Positions 1 to 7,327 of a stretch of DNA of 39,724 bases are shown piece after piece. The stretch spans positions 1 to 39,724 of the forward strand of contig JAILHX010000021.1 of assembly GCA_024695565.1 (NCBI GenBank). The letters run 5' to 3'. Source of the DNA: Saccharofermentans sp. (GTDB taxonomy: Bacteria; Bacillota_A; Clostridia; Saccharofermentanales; Saccharofermentanaceae). Position numbers and translations under genes: made by a program. Under the pieces are notes generated by a model. That model was not told the origin of the DNA, made no database searches, and worked only from the letters and a program-made list of their open reading frames with translations. Numbering within the stretch: position 1 is the first letter of the stretch; every line of letters begins with the position of its first letter.

Positions 1-268
1 CAACATCTCCAAGCCTGCTGACGAGTGGGTTGCAGGCGGTATGCCTATCACAAAGATGATGAACATGGAGAGAAGAAACGGTGCAGACAAGCCGGTTATC
101 CGTAAGGCTCTCGTTGAGCTCGACGGCAAGCCGTTCAAGTACTTCGAAGCTAACCGTGAGAGATGGGCTGTTGAGACAGCATTCACATTCCCCGGTGCTA
201 TCCAGTACTTCGGACCTTCAGAGGTCTGCGACCGCACAACAGTTACTCTCGCTCTTGAGAAGGGCTGA
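1..268 (+). CDS. pfp: Pyrophosphate--fructose-6-phosphate 1-phosphotransferase, C-terminal end (partial)
   Basis: This is the last 88 or so codons of a gene that begins before the window; the reading frame is open from base 2. The visible protein has the conserved C-terminal signature of the long, plant/spirochaete-type PPi-dependent phosphofructokinases: GGMPITKMMNMERR, then KPVIRKALVELDG, then FPGAIQYFGPSEVCD. These enzymes reversibly phosphorylate fructose 6-phosphate with pyrophosphate instead of ATP in the cytoplasmic glycolytic pathway. The gene ends with TGA and is followed at once by a strong terminator, so it is the last gene of its transcript. The family call comes from remembered sequence; the catalytic domain is outside the window. 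Confidence 0.88.
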   Translation, partial: NISKPADEWVAGGMPITKMMNMERRNGADKPVIRKALVELDGKPFKYFEANRERWAVETAFTFPGAIQYFGPSEVCDRTTVTLALEKG

Positions 269-292
269 TAACTTTCTTTTAGGTTATTACTT

Positions 293-332
293 ATCCCCGC
301 AAGACTTCGGTTTTGCGGGGATTTTTATTTTT
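293..332 (+). terminator. Rho-independent terminator after pfp
   Basis: The arms ATCCCCGCAA (293-302) and TTTTGCGGGGAT (311-322) pair around a short GACTTCGG loop, and a run of T follows. It begins 24 bases after the pfp stop codon. Confidence 0.9.
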
Positions 333-427
333 TCGAACAAATCTCGAAAAGTTTGACCCTTCCCCTTTTTTCGCATCGTCCTATAAGTAAAAGGTGAGAT
401 AACTCATCAATAATCAGGAGGTGCGTT

Positions 428-1162
428 ATGCAGTATTGTTCAAAGTGCGGTAATCAGGTGATGGGAGATTTTTGTTCTGTCTGCGGAACCAGGGCAGGCA
501 CCTGGGAGTCCTCTGTAAATCAGCAAGCCAGAATAAGACAGGATTCATTAGATGAGTTATCCAAGATGATCAGTTATTTTGACCAGGTCCGTAATCAGTA
601 TGAGGAATATAAAGAAGCCGTAAAAATGGCTAAATACCATAGCAATCCCGCGGTAGGACAATTAAGGATTGCTCCGTTTCTGGTCTCCGGCATAATACTT
701 ACGGTTGTCTTAGGGATATTTAGTTTTTTACCACTCTCCATAACCAGTATTAAGGAAAATAACAGCATTCTGGAAAGTGCACTCGTAATAGTTCCTTTTC
801 TGATTCCCGGGCTGGGATTGATCACGGCAGCCGTTATTCGCATGATTATTAACAAGCACCACAACAAACAACGCCTGGAACTCTTGGATTATTATTCCGT
901 GAGAGCAGCAGGTTATCTTGACGGATTGCAGCTTCACTACAACAATTATGAAGGCTATCGTATAGCATTCGAATATTGTGATCCCGCAGTTCTCCAAGTG
1001 TTATGTAGCTACATTACCGGCGGAAGGGCAAACACCATAACCGATGCGATCAATATTCTCCATTTAGAAGGCCACAACGCAGACATGTTAGAACTTGCCG
1101 CTTTGACTGCCGAAGCTTCAGCCAGAGCAGCCAGTTATGCAAGACAGGCAGCTTACAGGTAA
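428..1162 (+). CDS. Zinc-ribbon double-spanning membrane protein, unknown function
   Basis: A 244-residue protein with an N-terminal zinc ribbon (C4-x2-C7 and C17-x2-C20), a charged helical linker (residues 40-75), two hydrophobic segments at about 83-104 and 118-140, and a soluble C-terminal half with no family I recognise. The ATG has a good AGGAGGT site at 416-422. Zinc-ribbon plus transmembrane proteins are common in Clostridia and mostly uncharacterised. It sits alone between the pfp terminator and the next gene, which has its own promoter. The C-terminal half ends in an Ala-rich helix. Function is unknown. Confidence 0.8.
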   Translation: MQYCSKCGNQVMGDFCSVCGTRAGTWESSVNQQARIRQDSLDELSKMISYFDQVRNQYEEYKEAVKMAKYHSNPAVGQLRIAPFLVSGIILTVVLGIFSFLPLSITSIKENNSILESALVIVPFLIPGLGLITAAVIRMIINKHHNKQRLELLDYYSVRAAGYLDGLQLHYNNYEGYRIAFEYCDPAVLQVLCSYITGGRANTITDAINILHLEGHNADMLELAALTAEASARAASYARQAAYR

Positions 1163-1192
1163 TCTGCTGAGAGAGTCTTCGTTGGTCTGCCG

Positions 1193-1201
1193 TGCTATAA
1201 T
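1193..1201 (+). promoter_or_regulatory. Extended -10 promoter placed for a leaderless transcript
   Basis: TGC-TATAAT is an extended -10 element with no convincing -35. Only six bases separate it from the ATG at 1208, so transcription should start at or next to the start codon. No Shine-Dalgarno site lies upstream of that ATG. Confidence 0.55.
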
Positions 1202-1207
1202 CGCTTT

Positions 1208-1852
1208 ATGAGAAGGCAAAGCAGATCCGTAATTGAGATAATCCTGAATATTGTCATTGTAGGTTTTACTATAGTGGGCATCATTCTCATGCTCACGGGC
1301 AGGCCCGAAGAGGGCGCTCTGCAGTCGACAGGTATCGAGAACTTCAAGTTCTACACGGTCCTTAGTAACGTTTTCTGCGGCATCATCGCGCTCATTTATC
1401 TGGTACTCGTTCTGCTCAAGAAGAATACTGACAAGCTGGCCGTGCTTAAGCTTGCTGCCGTCTGCGGAGTCGCCATAACATTTGCCGTCGTCGCATTCAT
1501 GTTCGGCCCGCTCTACGGATTCCCGCAGTTCTATAAAAGAGGCAATCTCTTCTTTCATCTTCTCGAACCCGTTACCGCGATGGCCGAGTTCATCCTGGTC
1601 AGGAGGCAGAAGATGCCGTTTAAGTTCACAGTTTTCGCAGCCATACCGACACTTCTGTACGGCATAGGTTATATGCTCAACATCCTGATCAACGGCATCG
1701 GCGGCCCGTGGCCTTACACCAACGATTTCTACGCGTTCTTAAGCTGGGGCTGGCCTGTCGGAATCGGGATTTTCGCCGCCATCACATTAACAGCCTTCGG
1801 TGTGGCGTGCCTGTTCAGGGCCATCAGCAATAAGAGGACAAAATCCGTTTAA
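1208..1852 (+). CDS. Six-span integral membrane protein (Pr6Pr/AIG1-like)
   Basis: A 214-residue, very hydrophobic protein with about six membrane segments (roughly 9-30, 47-70, 77-100, 112-135, 140-163 and 178-205). The pattern FKFYTVLSNVFCGI in the second segment, HLLEPVTA in the fourth, and the GPWPYTNDFY loop resemble the uncharacterised Pr6Pr/FAR-17a-AIG1-like bacterial membrane proteins. No catalytic residues can be assigned. The start has no ribosome binding site, and a TGCTATAAT box ends six bases before it, which suggests leaderless translation. The gene ends directly at an intergenic repeat island. Family assignment is moderate; function is unknown. Confidence 0.72.
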   Translation: MRRQSRSVIEIILNIVIVGFTIVGIILMLTGRPEEGALQSTGIENFKFYTVLSNVFCGIIALIYLVLVLLKKNTDKLAVLKLAAVCGVAITFAVVAFMFGPLYGFPQFYKRGNLFFHLLEPVTAMAEFILVRRQKMPFKFTVFAAIPTLLYGIGYMLNILINGIGGPWPYTNDFYAFLSWGWPVGIGIFAAITLTAFGVACLFRAISNKRTKSV

Positions 1853-2016
1853 AAATGCGTTTGCTAACGTAATAAAAAACGCATTTTCGGCCGTTTTGGA
1901 CTGAAAATACGTTAAAAAGTATGTTGCGCAACGTATAAATAAACGCATTTTCGAGGATTTTGGCACCAAAATGCGTTTAGGAGTATGTTTCCTAACGCAT
2001 AAAAAAACGTAATCTC
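1852..2016 (+). repeat. Intergenic island of alternating inverted AACGCATTTT words, 64-base tandem period
   Basis: AACGCATTTT-like words occur in both orientations: inverted at 1852-1861, forward at 1878-1887, inverted at 1904-1913, forward at 1942-1951 and inverted at 1968-1977, with degenerate copies between them. The blocks starting at 1879 and 1943 are two divergent tandem copies of exactly 64 bases, and a third begins at 2007. Each block can fold into a long hairpin (arms 1942-1951 and 1968-1977 are a perfect 10-base pair) and a shorter palindromic one. It carries no convincing coding sequence. Confidence 0.8.
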
Positions 2017-2026
2017 AAGGGCGGCC

Positions 2027-2053
2027 GGGGCAAGTCTCAATTTTGCCCCTTTA
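2027..2053 (+). terminator. Hairpin, possible weak terminator
   Basis: GGGGCAA (2027-2033) pairs with TTGCCCC (2043-2049), followed by the short tract TTTAT. The paired word is the same one that dominates the repeat island near 17.6 kb. Termination is plausible but the T tract is short. Confidence 0.4.
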
Positions 2054-2078
2054 TCCACGGATTATTTTTCTGACATAG

Positions 2079-2087
2079 TGGTAAGAT
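2079..2087 (+). promoter_or_regulatory. Possible extended -10 for the lyxose isomerase gene
   Basis: TGG-TAAGAT resembles an extended -10 element and would place the transcript start near 2094, just upstream of the ribosome binding site. There is no clear -35. If right, the ATG at 2086 cannot be the start codon. Confidence 0.35.
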
Positions 2088-2112
2088 GAGATGGGGACAA
2101 AGGAGACTGTTT

Positions 2113-2799
2113 ATGAAACGATCCGAGATCAACAAAGCATTGAAACGCATGGAGAGCGTCATCAAAGAGCTGAAGATAAGCCTTCCGCCTTTTTGCAGCT
2201 TCACTCCGGAAGAGTGGCTCAGTAAGGGTCATGAGTACGACGAGATCAGGGACAACATGCTCGGCTGGGATATAACCGATTACGGGCAGGGCGACTTTGA
2301 GAAGGTCGGATTCTCGCTTATCACGCTGCGCAACGGCAATCTCAATAATCAGGACAAGTATCCAAAAAGCTATGCCGAGAAGCTCCTGTTCATTGAAGAG
2401 GACCAGTATTCACCAAACCATTTCCACTGGAACAAGATGGAGGACATCATCAACAAGGGCGGCGGCAACCTCCTGATCCGCGTATATAATTCTCTTCCTG
2501 ACGAAGAGATCGATAAGGCAAGCGACGTTACGGTCCATACCGACGGCAGGACTTATCAGGTCAAGGCAGGAACGCAGATAAGACTTACGCCCGGCGAGAG
2601 CATATCGATCCAGCCGTATCTTTATCACGACTTCGAAGTTGAGAAGGGAACGGGTGCGGTCCTGCTCGGCGAGGTGTCGGAAGTCAATGACGACAACACC
2701 GATAACAGGTTCAATCCTCCTGTCGGCAGATTCCCTGAGATAGAAGAAGATGAAGAGCCTTATAGACTCCTTTGCAACGAATACCCCAAGGCACGTTAA
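2113..2799 (+). CDS. D-lyxose ketol-isomerase
   Basis: A 228-residue cupin-fold sugar isomerase, the usual length of the D-lyxose isomerase family, which interconverts D-lyxose and D-xylulose (and often D-mannose and D-fructose). The metal-binding pattern is visible: HFHWNKMED (H-x-H, then K and E) and a later His in YLYHDFE. The start at 2113 is chosen because AAAGGAG (2098-2104) is correctly spaced from it; an in-frame ATG at 2086 lacks a site and lies within a probable promoter. The gene seems to be a single-gene unit and no other pentose gene lies beside it. Family confidence is good; the physiological substrate is inferred. Confidence 0.85.
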   Translation: MKRSEINKALKRMESVIKELKISLPPFCSFTPEEWLSKGHEYDEIRDNMLGWDITDYGQGDFEKVGFSLITLRNGNLNNQDKYPKSYAEKLLFIEEDQYSPNHFHWNKMEDIINKGGGNLLIRVYNSLPDEEIDKASDVTVHTDGRTYQVKAGTQIRLTPGESISIQPYLYHDFEVEKGTGAVLLGEVSEVNDDNTDNRFNPPVGRFPEIEEDEEPYRLLCNEYPKAR

Positions 2800-2868
2800 G
2801 CCGTATCATCGCGCACAAGACCATAGCTTTTGTCGCGAAACGGTAATGTTAATGTAAGGTCAGTTAAA

Positions 2869-2889
2869 TTGACTTAAGGGTTACCCTAA
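2869..2889 (+). promoter_or_regulatory. Possible -35 with overlapping palindrome upstream of the GH25 gene
   Basis: TTGACT (2869-2874) is followed by the imperfect palindrome TTAAGGGTTACCCTAA (2874-2889). The -10 partner is unclear (CACAAT at 2892 is a poor match). The palindrome could be an operator, but this is only suggestive. Confidence 0.25.
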
Positions 2890-2938
2890 AGCACAATTAA
2901 CATGAATATTTATCTTTTCTAATATAGGCGGTTTGATT

Positions 2939-4780
2939 TTGAAGAAAAAAGCAGTAAATGTAAATACAGATAACAGAAGCGCTTTTGAGAAGTTTTGCTC
3001 AGCTCAGGAGAACAAGGCCAGAATAAGCCTCATCGTCGCGGCTGCAGTCGTTGTCGCAACGATCGGTTCGGTCTGCACGGTCAGCATAGCTCTCAATAGA
3101 GAACCGGTCATTCCGTCTGATAATGTGGAACTGAACGCAGCACAGGAATACCTGGCACAGGCTGCAATTGACGACGGCCTCAGCAATCTTTCCGATTATG
3201 TCAGTGCTACCGAGACGAGCGAAGAAGAGACTGCGGTTTCTCTCGAAGAGACGATGGCGACAAAGCACGGCGGCCTTACCGGTGAGCACGTGATCGACGT
3301 AAGCGATCTTAAGTCATTGTCCGATAAAGAACTCGTTGACGCGATCGTATCAGGTCAGGCAGGCGTCATTGACAGAAGCAACATCGAGACTGACCAGTCG
3401 CAGAACGAGAACGCGGGACACATGGCTTCAGGCGGTAATGTTACTCCGACAAGCACGCCGTCTCCGACACCCACGGTTGCCGAGACTTCGGCAAATACCG
3501 ATACCAATGAAACTACAAGCAATGAACCCGGGATCAAGGTACCCAATGCTTCCATTACAAGTACCGTAGGTGAGACTGTAGATCCTATGAACGGCGTATA
3601 TGCAAACATACCCGGTTCTGACAATGTCACCAGCGGGATCAGCTATTCGATCGTTGATGCAAGCGGTCAGACTATATCTCTTGAAGATGCCCAGCAGACA
3701 GTTGGCCAGTACACGATCAACTACTCTTATCAGATGGCATCCGGAGTTCCTGATCAGACCGTCGTTGATTACGAACTCGGAATCGACGTCTCACAGTTCC
3801 AGGACGATATTGACTGGACAGCAGTCAGAAATTCGGGAATCACATTCGCATTCATCAGATGCGGAGGCAGAGGTTATTCCCAGGGCGGTATCTACGATGA
3901 CACCAAGTTCTTCCAGAATGTTCAGAATGCCAAGGCTGCAGGGATCAAGGTAGGCGTTTACTTCTTCTCGCAGGCGATCACTCCTTACGAGGCACTCGAA
4001 GAAGCTTCTATTACGCTCGCCAAGATAAGCGGTTTGGGCATAGACCTCCCCGTAGTTATGGACTGGGAGACAGGAAGCGGCTACAGGACATGGGAACTTT
4101 ATGGCGAGGACTTTGCCAATGTTATTACCGCGTTCTGCAGTACTATAGCGCAGAATGGTTATACACCTTGTGTTTACCTTAATACTTCCGATATCAACAG
4201 CAGACTCGGAGGTTATTCCGGAACCATCCTTTCAAAGTACAAATTATGGTATGCATATCCCTACAGTTGCTATAACGACGGAAGCTACTTTAAGACCGGA
4301 GATACTACTCCGCCGAGAAGCTTCTATTACGAATACTGGCAGTATTCATGGCGCGGCAGTGTTCCGGGAATCAAGACTGATGTCGACCTTAACATCAAGA
4401 TCCTCGGCAAGACTACTATCAGCACACCCGGCGAGACATTGACGGCATCTGCAGTTTGGGAGGTGGCCGCCGCGACTGTCGATCCGACGACACCGGATTC
4501 AAGTGTTGATCCCAGTACATCAAGTGACACAAGCTCTTCAAGCAGCGATACTTCAGAAGTGCCCCCGGGAGATACTCCGAGCGATACATCAGTAGAAACC
4601 CCTGGAGATACACCGGGAGATACACCGGGAGATACACCGGGAGATACGACCGGCGATAGTACGGGAGAAACATCAGGCGAGACATCCGGAGATCCGACAA
4701 CAGATACCGGCTCCGGTTCAGGTGGAACGGACGGCAGCGGTGCTGACGGCAATACAGAAGGTGGAGAAGCGACACCATAA
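2939..4780 (+). CDS. Membrane-anchored GH25 lysozyme with Ig-like domain and PGDT-repeat tail
   Basis: A 613-residue surface protein: a basic cytoplasmic start, one membrane anchor (about 29-52), a long acidic and Thr/Pro-rich spacer, a DUF5011/Ig-like segment (about 200-278, VGETVDPMNGV), a GH25 muramidase domain (about 281-487) and a disordered tail of Ser, Asp, Thr and Pro. GH25 marks are the strand GIDVSQFQ (catalytic-site Asp near 283) and MDWE (D375, E377), the usual acidic pair. It should cleave the N-acetylmuramic acid-N-acetylglucosamine bond of peptidoglycan outside the cell. The start is non-ATG: TTG at 2939, seven bases after AGGCGG, fits better than the TTG at 2933, which lies next to that site. 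It leads a four-gene cluster. Confidence 0.85.
   Translation: MKKKAVNVNTDNRSAFEKFCSAQENKARISLIVAAAVVVATIGSVCTVSIALNREPVIPSDNVELNAAQEYLAQAAIDDGLSNLSDYVSATETSEEETAVSLEETMATKHGGLTGEHVIDVSDLKSLSDKELVDAIVSGQAGVIDRSNIETDQSQNENAGHMASGGNVTPTSTPSPTPTVAETSANTDTNETTSNEPGIKVPNASITSTVGETVDPMNGVYANIPGSDNVTSGISYSIVDASGQTISLEDAQQTVGQYTINYSYQMASGVPDQTVVDYELGIDVSQFQDDIDWTAVRNSGITFAFIRCGGRGYSQGGIYDDTKFFQNVQNAKAAGIKVGVYFFSQAITPYEALEEASITLAKISGLGIDLPVVMDWETGSGYRTWELYGEDFANVITAFCSTIAQNGYTPCVYLNTSDINSRLGGYSGTILSKYKLWYAYPYSCYNDGSYFKTGDTTPPRSFYYEYWQYSWRGSVPGIKTDVDLNIKILGKTTISTPGETLTASAVWEVAAATVDPTTPDSSVDPSTSSDTSSSSSDTSEVPPGDTPSDTSVETPGDTPGDTPGDTPGDTTGDSTGETSGETSGDPTTDTGSGSGGTDGSGADGNTEGGEATP
4601..4648 (+). repeat. 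Four 12-base tandem units encoding PGDT
   Basis: Four consecutive 12-base units of the form CCGGGAGATACA, the first and last with one change each, encode PGDT-PGDT-PGDT-PGDT in the tail of the GH25 protein. Near-identity at DNA level suggests recent slippage and length variation between strains. Confidence 0.9.
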
Positions 4781-4798
4781 ACCTTAAGGAGTCTTACT

Positions 4799-5929
4799 AT
4801 GGACACCAAGCCTACTAGCGATCCCGCGATGCGGAATCTGGAGAGAACGATAAGGTTTGAATTTGAGAAGCTCCTTCTCATAGTAACTATTGTTTGTCTG
4901 ATCATTGAGACCGGACTTGCAATCTATTACTACATAATCGATGATCTCGGCCAGCCTCTTGAGAAGTATGTTGCATTCAGGATCCTGGTGCCGCTCGTTG
5001 TAAATGTTCTGCTCTATGTTGTTACGAGATTCTCGAACAGATCCGATACCAGCACTGACAGTACGAAGAACAGGGTAGTCTCCTTTGCGGGACTGATAAT
5101 GACGGGTGTTATCTCGCTTGCCCACAGTTACTTTATTCCGCTGTGGATCCTGCCGCTTTTCGCGCTCGTTATCTGCTCGATATTCCATGACACCTTTATC
5201 CAGATCATTCAGGCAGGTTTAAGCTTTGTGTTTATCCTCTATGCCGGGATCATCCACATGTACGATTATCCTACGGAGAAGACGTTTACGATCCTCTGCA
5301 TAATCCTTGCGGAGATAATGGCGCTGATCATCAGCGTGATATCGTTCAGGCTTGAGATATTCAACAGGAAGATGCTCATCATTAGGGAGAGGAATTTTGC
5401 AGGCGCGAACAAGTTCGATATGGGCTTTGAGACTGACAGCGTCACAGGTGTTTACAGCAAGAAGTATCTGACTGAAGAAGCTAATATCATTCTCTCGAAA
5501 ACAAATGAGCTCGACCCCTGCGGTGTTGCCATTATCGATATCGATGATTTCAGGAAGATCAATGACGAATTAGGCAACGACAAAGGCGACGATGTCTTAA
5601 GGACTCTGGGCTCCGTTTTGCAGGGCTACATAGACGAAGATACTATTATCGGAAGATATGGCGGAGATACCTTCGTGATCGTTTTCGAGAACGGGGTAAG
5701 GGAAGAAAACCTCGATGAGTTAAACCAGATCCGCAAGGAATTTGCCAGAAAAAAGTATTCATTTATGAAAGATACCGTCACAGTCAGCGGCGGTTATGCC
5801 TGGTTCGATGTCAACATGGATCTCGAGAGTGCTGTAAAAGATATTAAAGAAGCACTTGAAAGCGCAAAGAAATCGGGCAAAAATAAGATAATGGCAGTCG
5901 GAGAAAGCGAGGACGAGACATATGGGTAA
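4799..5929 (+). CDS. Membrane GGDEF-domain protein with degenerate GGDTF site
   Basis: A 376-residue protein with about six membrane segments in residues 24-185 and a C-terminal GGDEF domain (about 205-370). The fold landmarks are present: DSVTGVYSKKYL, the metal-binding strand IIDIDDFRKIND (D247), and RYGGDTF at 286-292. The signature loop reads GGDTF rather than GGDEF or GGEEF, replacing the metal-binding Glu with Thr, and GHxxGD has become GNDKGD. Diguanylate cyclase activity is therefore doubtful; it may bind GTP or act as a sensor. It starts 18 bases after the lysozyme gene with a GGAG site and overlaps the next gene by 8 bases, so translation is likely coupled. Confidence 0.85.
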   Translation: MDTKPTSDPAMRNLERTIRFEFEKLLLIVTIVCLIIETGLAIYYYIIDDLGQPLEKYVAFRILVPLVVNVLLYVVTRFSNRSDTSTDSTKNRVVSFAGLIMTGVISLAHSYFIPLWILPLFALVICSIFHDTFIQIIQAGLSFVFILYAGIIHMYDYPTEKTFTILCIILAEIMALIISVISFRLEIFNRKMLIIRERNFAGANKFDMGFETDSVTGVYSKKYLTEEANIILSKTNELDPCGVAIIDIDDFRKINDELGNDKGDDVLRTLGSVLQGYIDEDTIIGRYGGDTFVIVFENGVREENLDELNQIRKEFARKKYSFMKDTVTVSGGYAWFDVNMDLESAVKDIKEALESAKKSGKNKIMAVGESEDETYG

Positions 5930-6599
5930 CGCCAAGAAGAAAGACAGGATCAGTAATTACAACGTAGCAACAGTAGCTGTTGATGTGATAATGCTCTTGC
6001 TGGGTCTTACATTTATTATCGGTTTTGCGACCGGAGCAGCAATGAAGGTGCTCACGGTATTCATTCAGGTAGTAGGCGGCGTGCTCATCGCGATCGCGAT
6101 CTTTGAGCTGATCAATTTCCTCAGGGTCAAGGAAAAGGCCGTGTTCGACTGGATCGTCATGATCATCGGCGCGGCAATCGGAATCCTGGGAATCATCCTC
6201 ATCGTTAAGCCTGATCTGCTTGAGAACATCATCAGATTTATCTTCGCGATCATCATCTGGATCTACGCGGTATCGATCATCTTCACGGCAGTTATCGTGC
6301 TCAAACCGTCCGGCGCAAAATACTGGTGGTTCTCATTGCTGTTCGGTTTTGCGGCATTCGTTCTCGGTGTATTCGTAATGCTCCAGGAAGGCACCATGAT
6401 CCTTCTCATCGGCATCACGCTCCTGGTCGGCGCCATCGGCGGACTTGCGAATGCTATTCTGGCATCCCACGCCAAGCGTGAGTTTAAGAAGAACTCCAAG
6501 ATCCTTGACGATGCAACTTATACCGTTGAATCAACAACTTCAAGCACTTCTTCTGACACCGCAGAAGGCGGCAGTGACAGCGATAATATTAAATATTGA
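5922..6599 (+). CDS. HdeD/DUF308-like multi-span membrane protein
   Basis: A 225-residue protein with about six hydrophobic helices between residues 13 and 190, rich in Ile, Val, Gly and Ala, and a short polar Ser/Thr/Asp C-terminal tail. The evenly spaced helix pairs with short loops match the HdeD/DUF308 family, some members of which are linked to acid resistance; most are unstudied. The ATG overlaps the stop of the GGDEF gene (ATGGGTAA), so the two are probably made together. No catalytic residues are apparent. The family call is by general pattern, not by a unique motif. Confidence 0.7.
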   Translation: MGNAKKKDRISNYNVATVAVDVIMLLLGLTFIIGFATGAAMKVLTVFIQVVGGVLIAIAIFELINFLRVKEKAVFDWIVMIIGAAIGILGIILIVKPDLLENIIRFIFAIIIWIYAVSIIFTAVIVLKPSGAKYWWFSLLFGFAAFVLGVFVMLQEGTMILLIGITLLVGAIGGLANAILASHAKREFKKNSKILDDATYTVESTTSSTSSDTAEGGSDSDNIKY

Positions 6600-6632
6600 T
6601 ATTTAACGCCCCCTTGGATTCAGGAGGACCAT

Positions 6633-7271
6633 ATGGATATTACTTATATCGGACATGCATGTTTTCTGATAAAGTTTGACACGGGACTTACGGTTTGTTT
6701 TGACCCTTATAAGGAGGGTTCCGTCCCGGGTCTCGGCCCGACGGATGTTGAAGCACATGAAGTGTTCTGTTCGCACAGCCACAATGACCATAACGATTTT
6801 GAATCCGTTATGTCTCCTGCAGAGCCTTATACCGGACGCGAGCCTGAGATCGACATAATCAAGACATTTCACGACGATGTCCAGGGTGCGGCACGCGGCA
6901 GGAACAACATCACGATCGTTAAGGTCGGAGGAGAGAAAGTCGTCCATATGGGTGACATCGGCTGCGATATCACCGAAGAACAGTTGGACAGGATGAGAGG
7001 CGCAGACCTTCTCCTGATCCCTGTCGGAGGCTTTTATACCATCAACTGCAGAATGGCATACCAGATGACAAACCGTATCAATCCGAAGGCTGTCGTCCCC
7101 ATGCACTTCAGTGGAGACAGATTCGGATACAGCCAGATATCAAGAAGAGATGAATTTGTAAATCTGGTAGAAGATGCCGGAGACCGAAGGATCATCAACG
7201 GCGGAAGCCATATAGGTCATCTGCCTGATGAGAAATCTCTCGTAATTATGGAGCCGCTTCGAATTTTGTAA
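6633..7271 (+). CDS. Metallo-beta-lactamase-fold hydrolase (UPF0173-like)
   Basis: A 212-residue cytoplasmic protein that begins like the compact MBL-fold hydrolases (MDITYIGHACFLI) and carries the zinc-binding HxHxDH motif as HSHNDH at 48-53, a later VHMGDIG Asp and a C-terminal MHF His. These are the normal metal ligands, so it should be an active metal-dependent hydrolase; the substrate cannot be told (relatives include UlaG-like lactonases and many unknowns). AGGAGG lies just upstream of the ATG. It follows the HdeD-like gene by 33 bases and ends the cluster that starts with the lysozyme gene. Confidence 0.82.
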   Translation: MDITYIGHACFLIKFDTGLTVCFDPYKEGSVPGLGPTDVEAHEVFCSHSHNDHNDFESVMSPAEPYTGREPEIDIIKTFHDDVQGAARGRNNITIVKVGGEKVVHMGDIGCDITEEQLDRMRGADLLLIPVGGFYTINCRMAYQMTNRINPKAVVPMHFSGDRFGYSQISRRDEFVNLVEDAGDRRIINGGSHIGHLPDEKSLVIMEPLRIL

Positions 7272-7294
7272 CATAAGATCGACCTTCTTTACGA

Positions 7295-7300
7295 TATAAT
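7295..7300 (+). promoter_or_regulatory. -10 box for the DUF1846 gene
   Basis: A perfect TATAAT lies 24 bases after the stop of the upstream gene and 27 bases before the chosen ATG. No good -35 hexamer is visible. Confidence 0.45.
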
Positions 7301-7327
7301 TTTTCGGTAAAGGGGGGAATGTGTCCT

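Noticed and set aside
1787..1969. A 60-codon minus-strand ORF across the repeat island
   Set aside because: It is made by reading through the AACGCATTTT repeats and the end of the membrane-protein gene; no ribosome site, and the sequence follows the repeat period.
4601..4648. Short regular repeats considered as a CRISPR array
   Set aside because: Units are 12 bases, contiguous and in frame with a coding tail, with no spacers and no cas genes in the window.
4327..4905. A 192-codon minus-strand ORF rich in Ser, Pro and Val
   Set aside because: It is the antisense shadow of the PGDT-repeat tail of the GH25 gene; composition simply mirrors the repeat.
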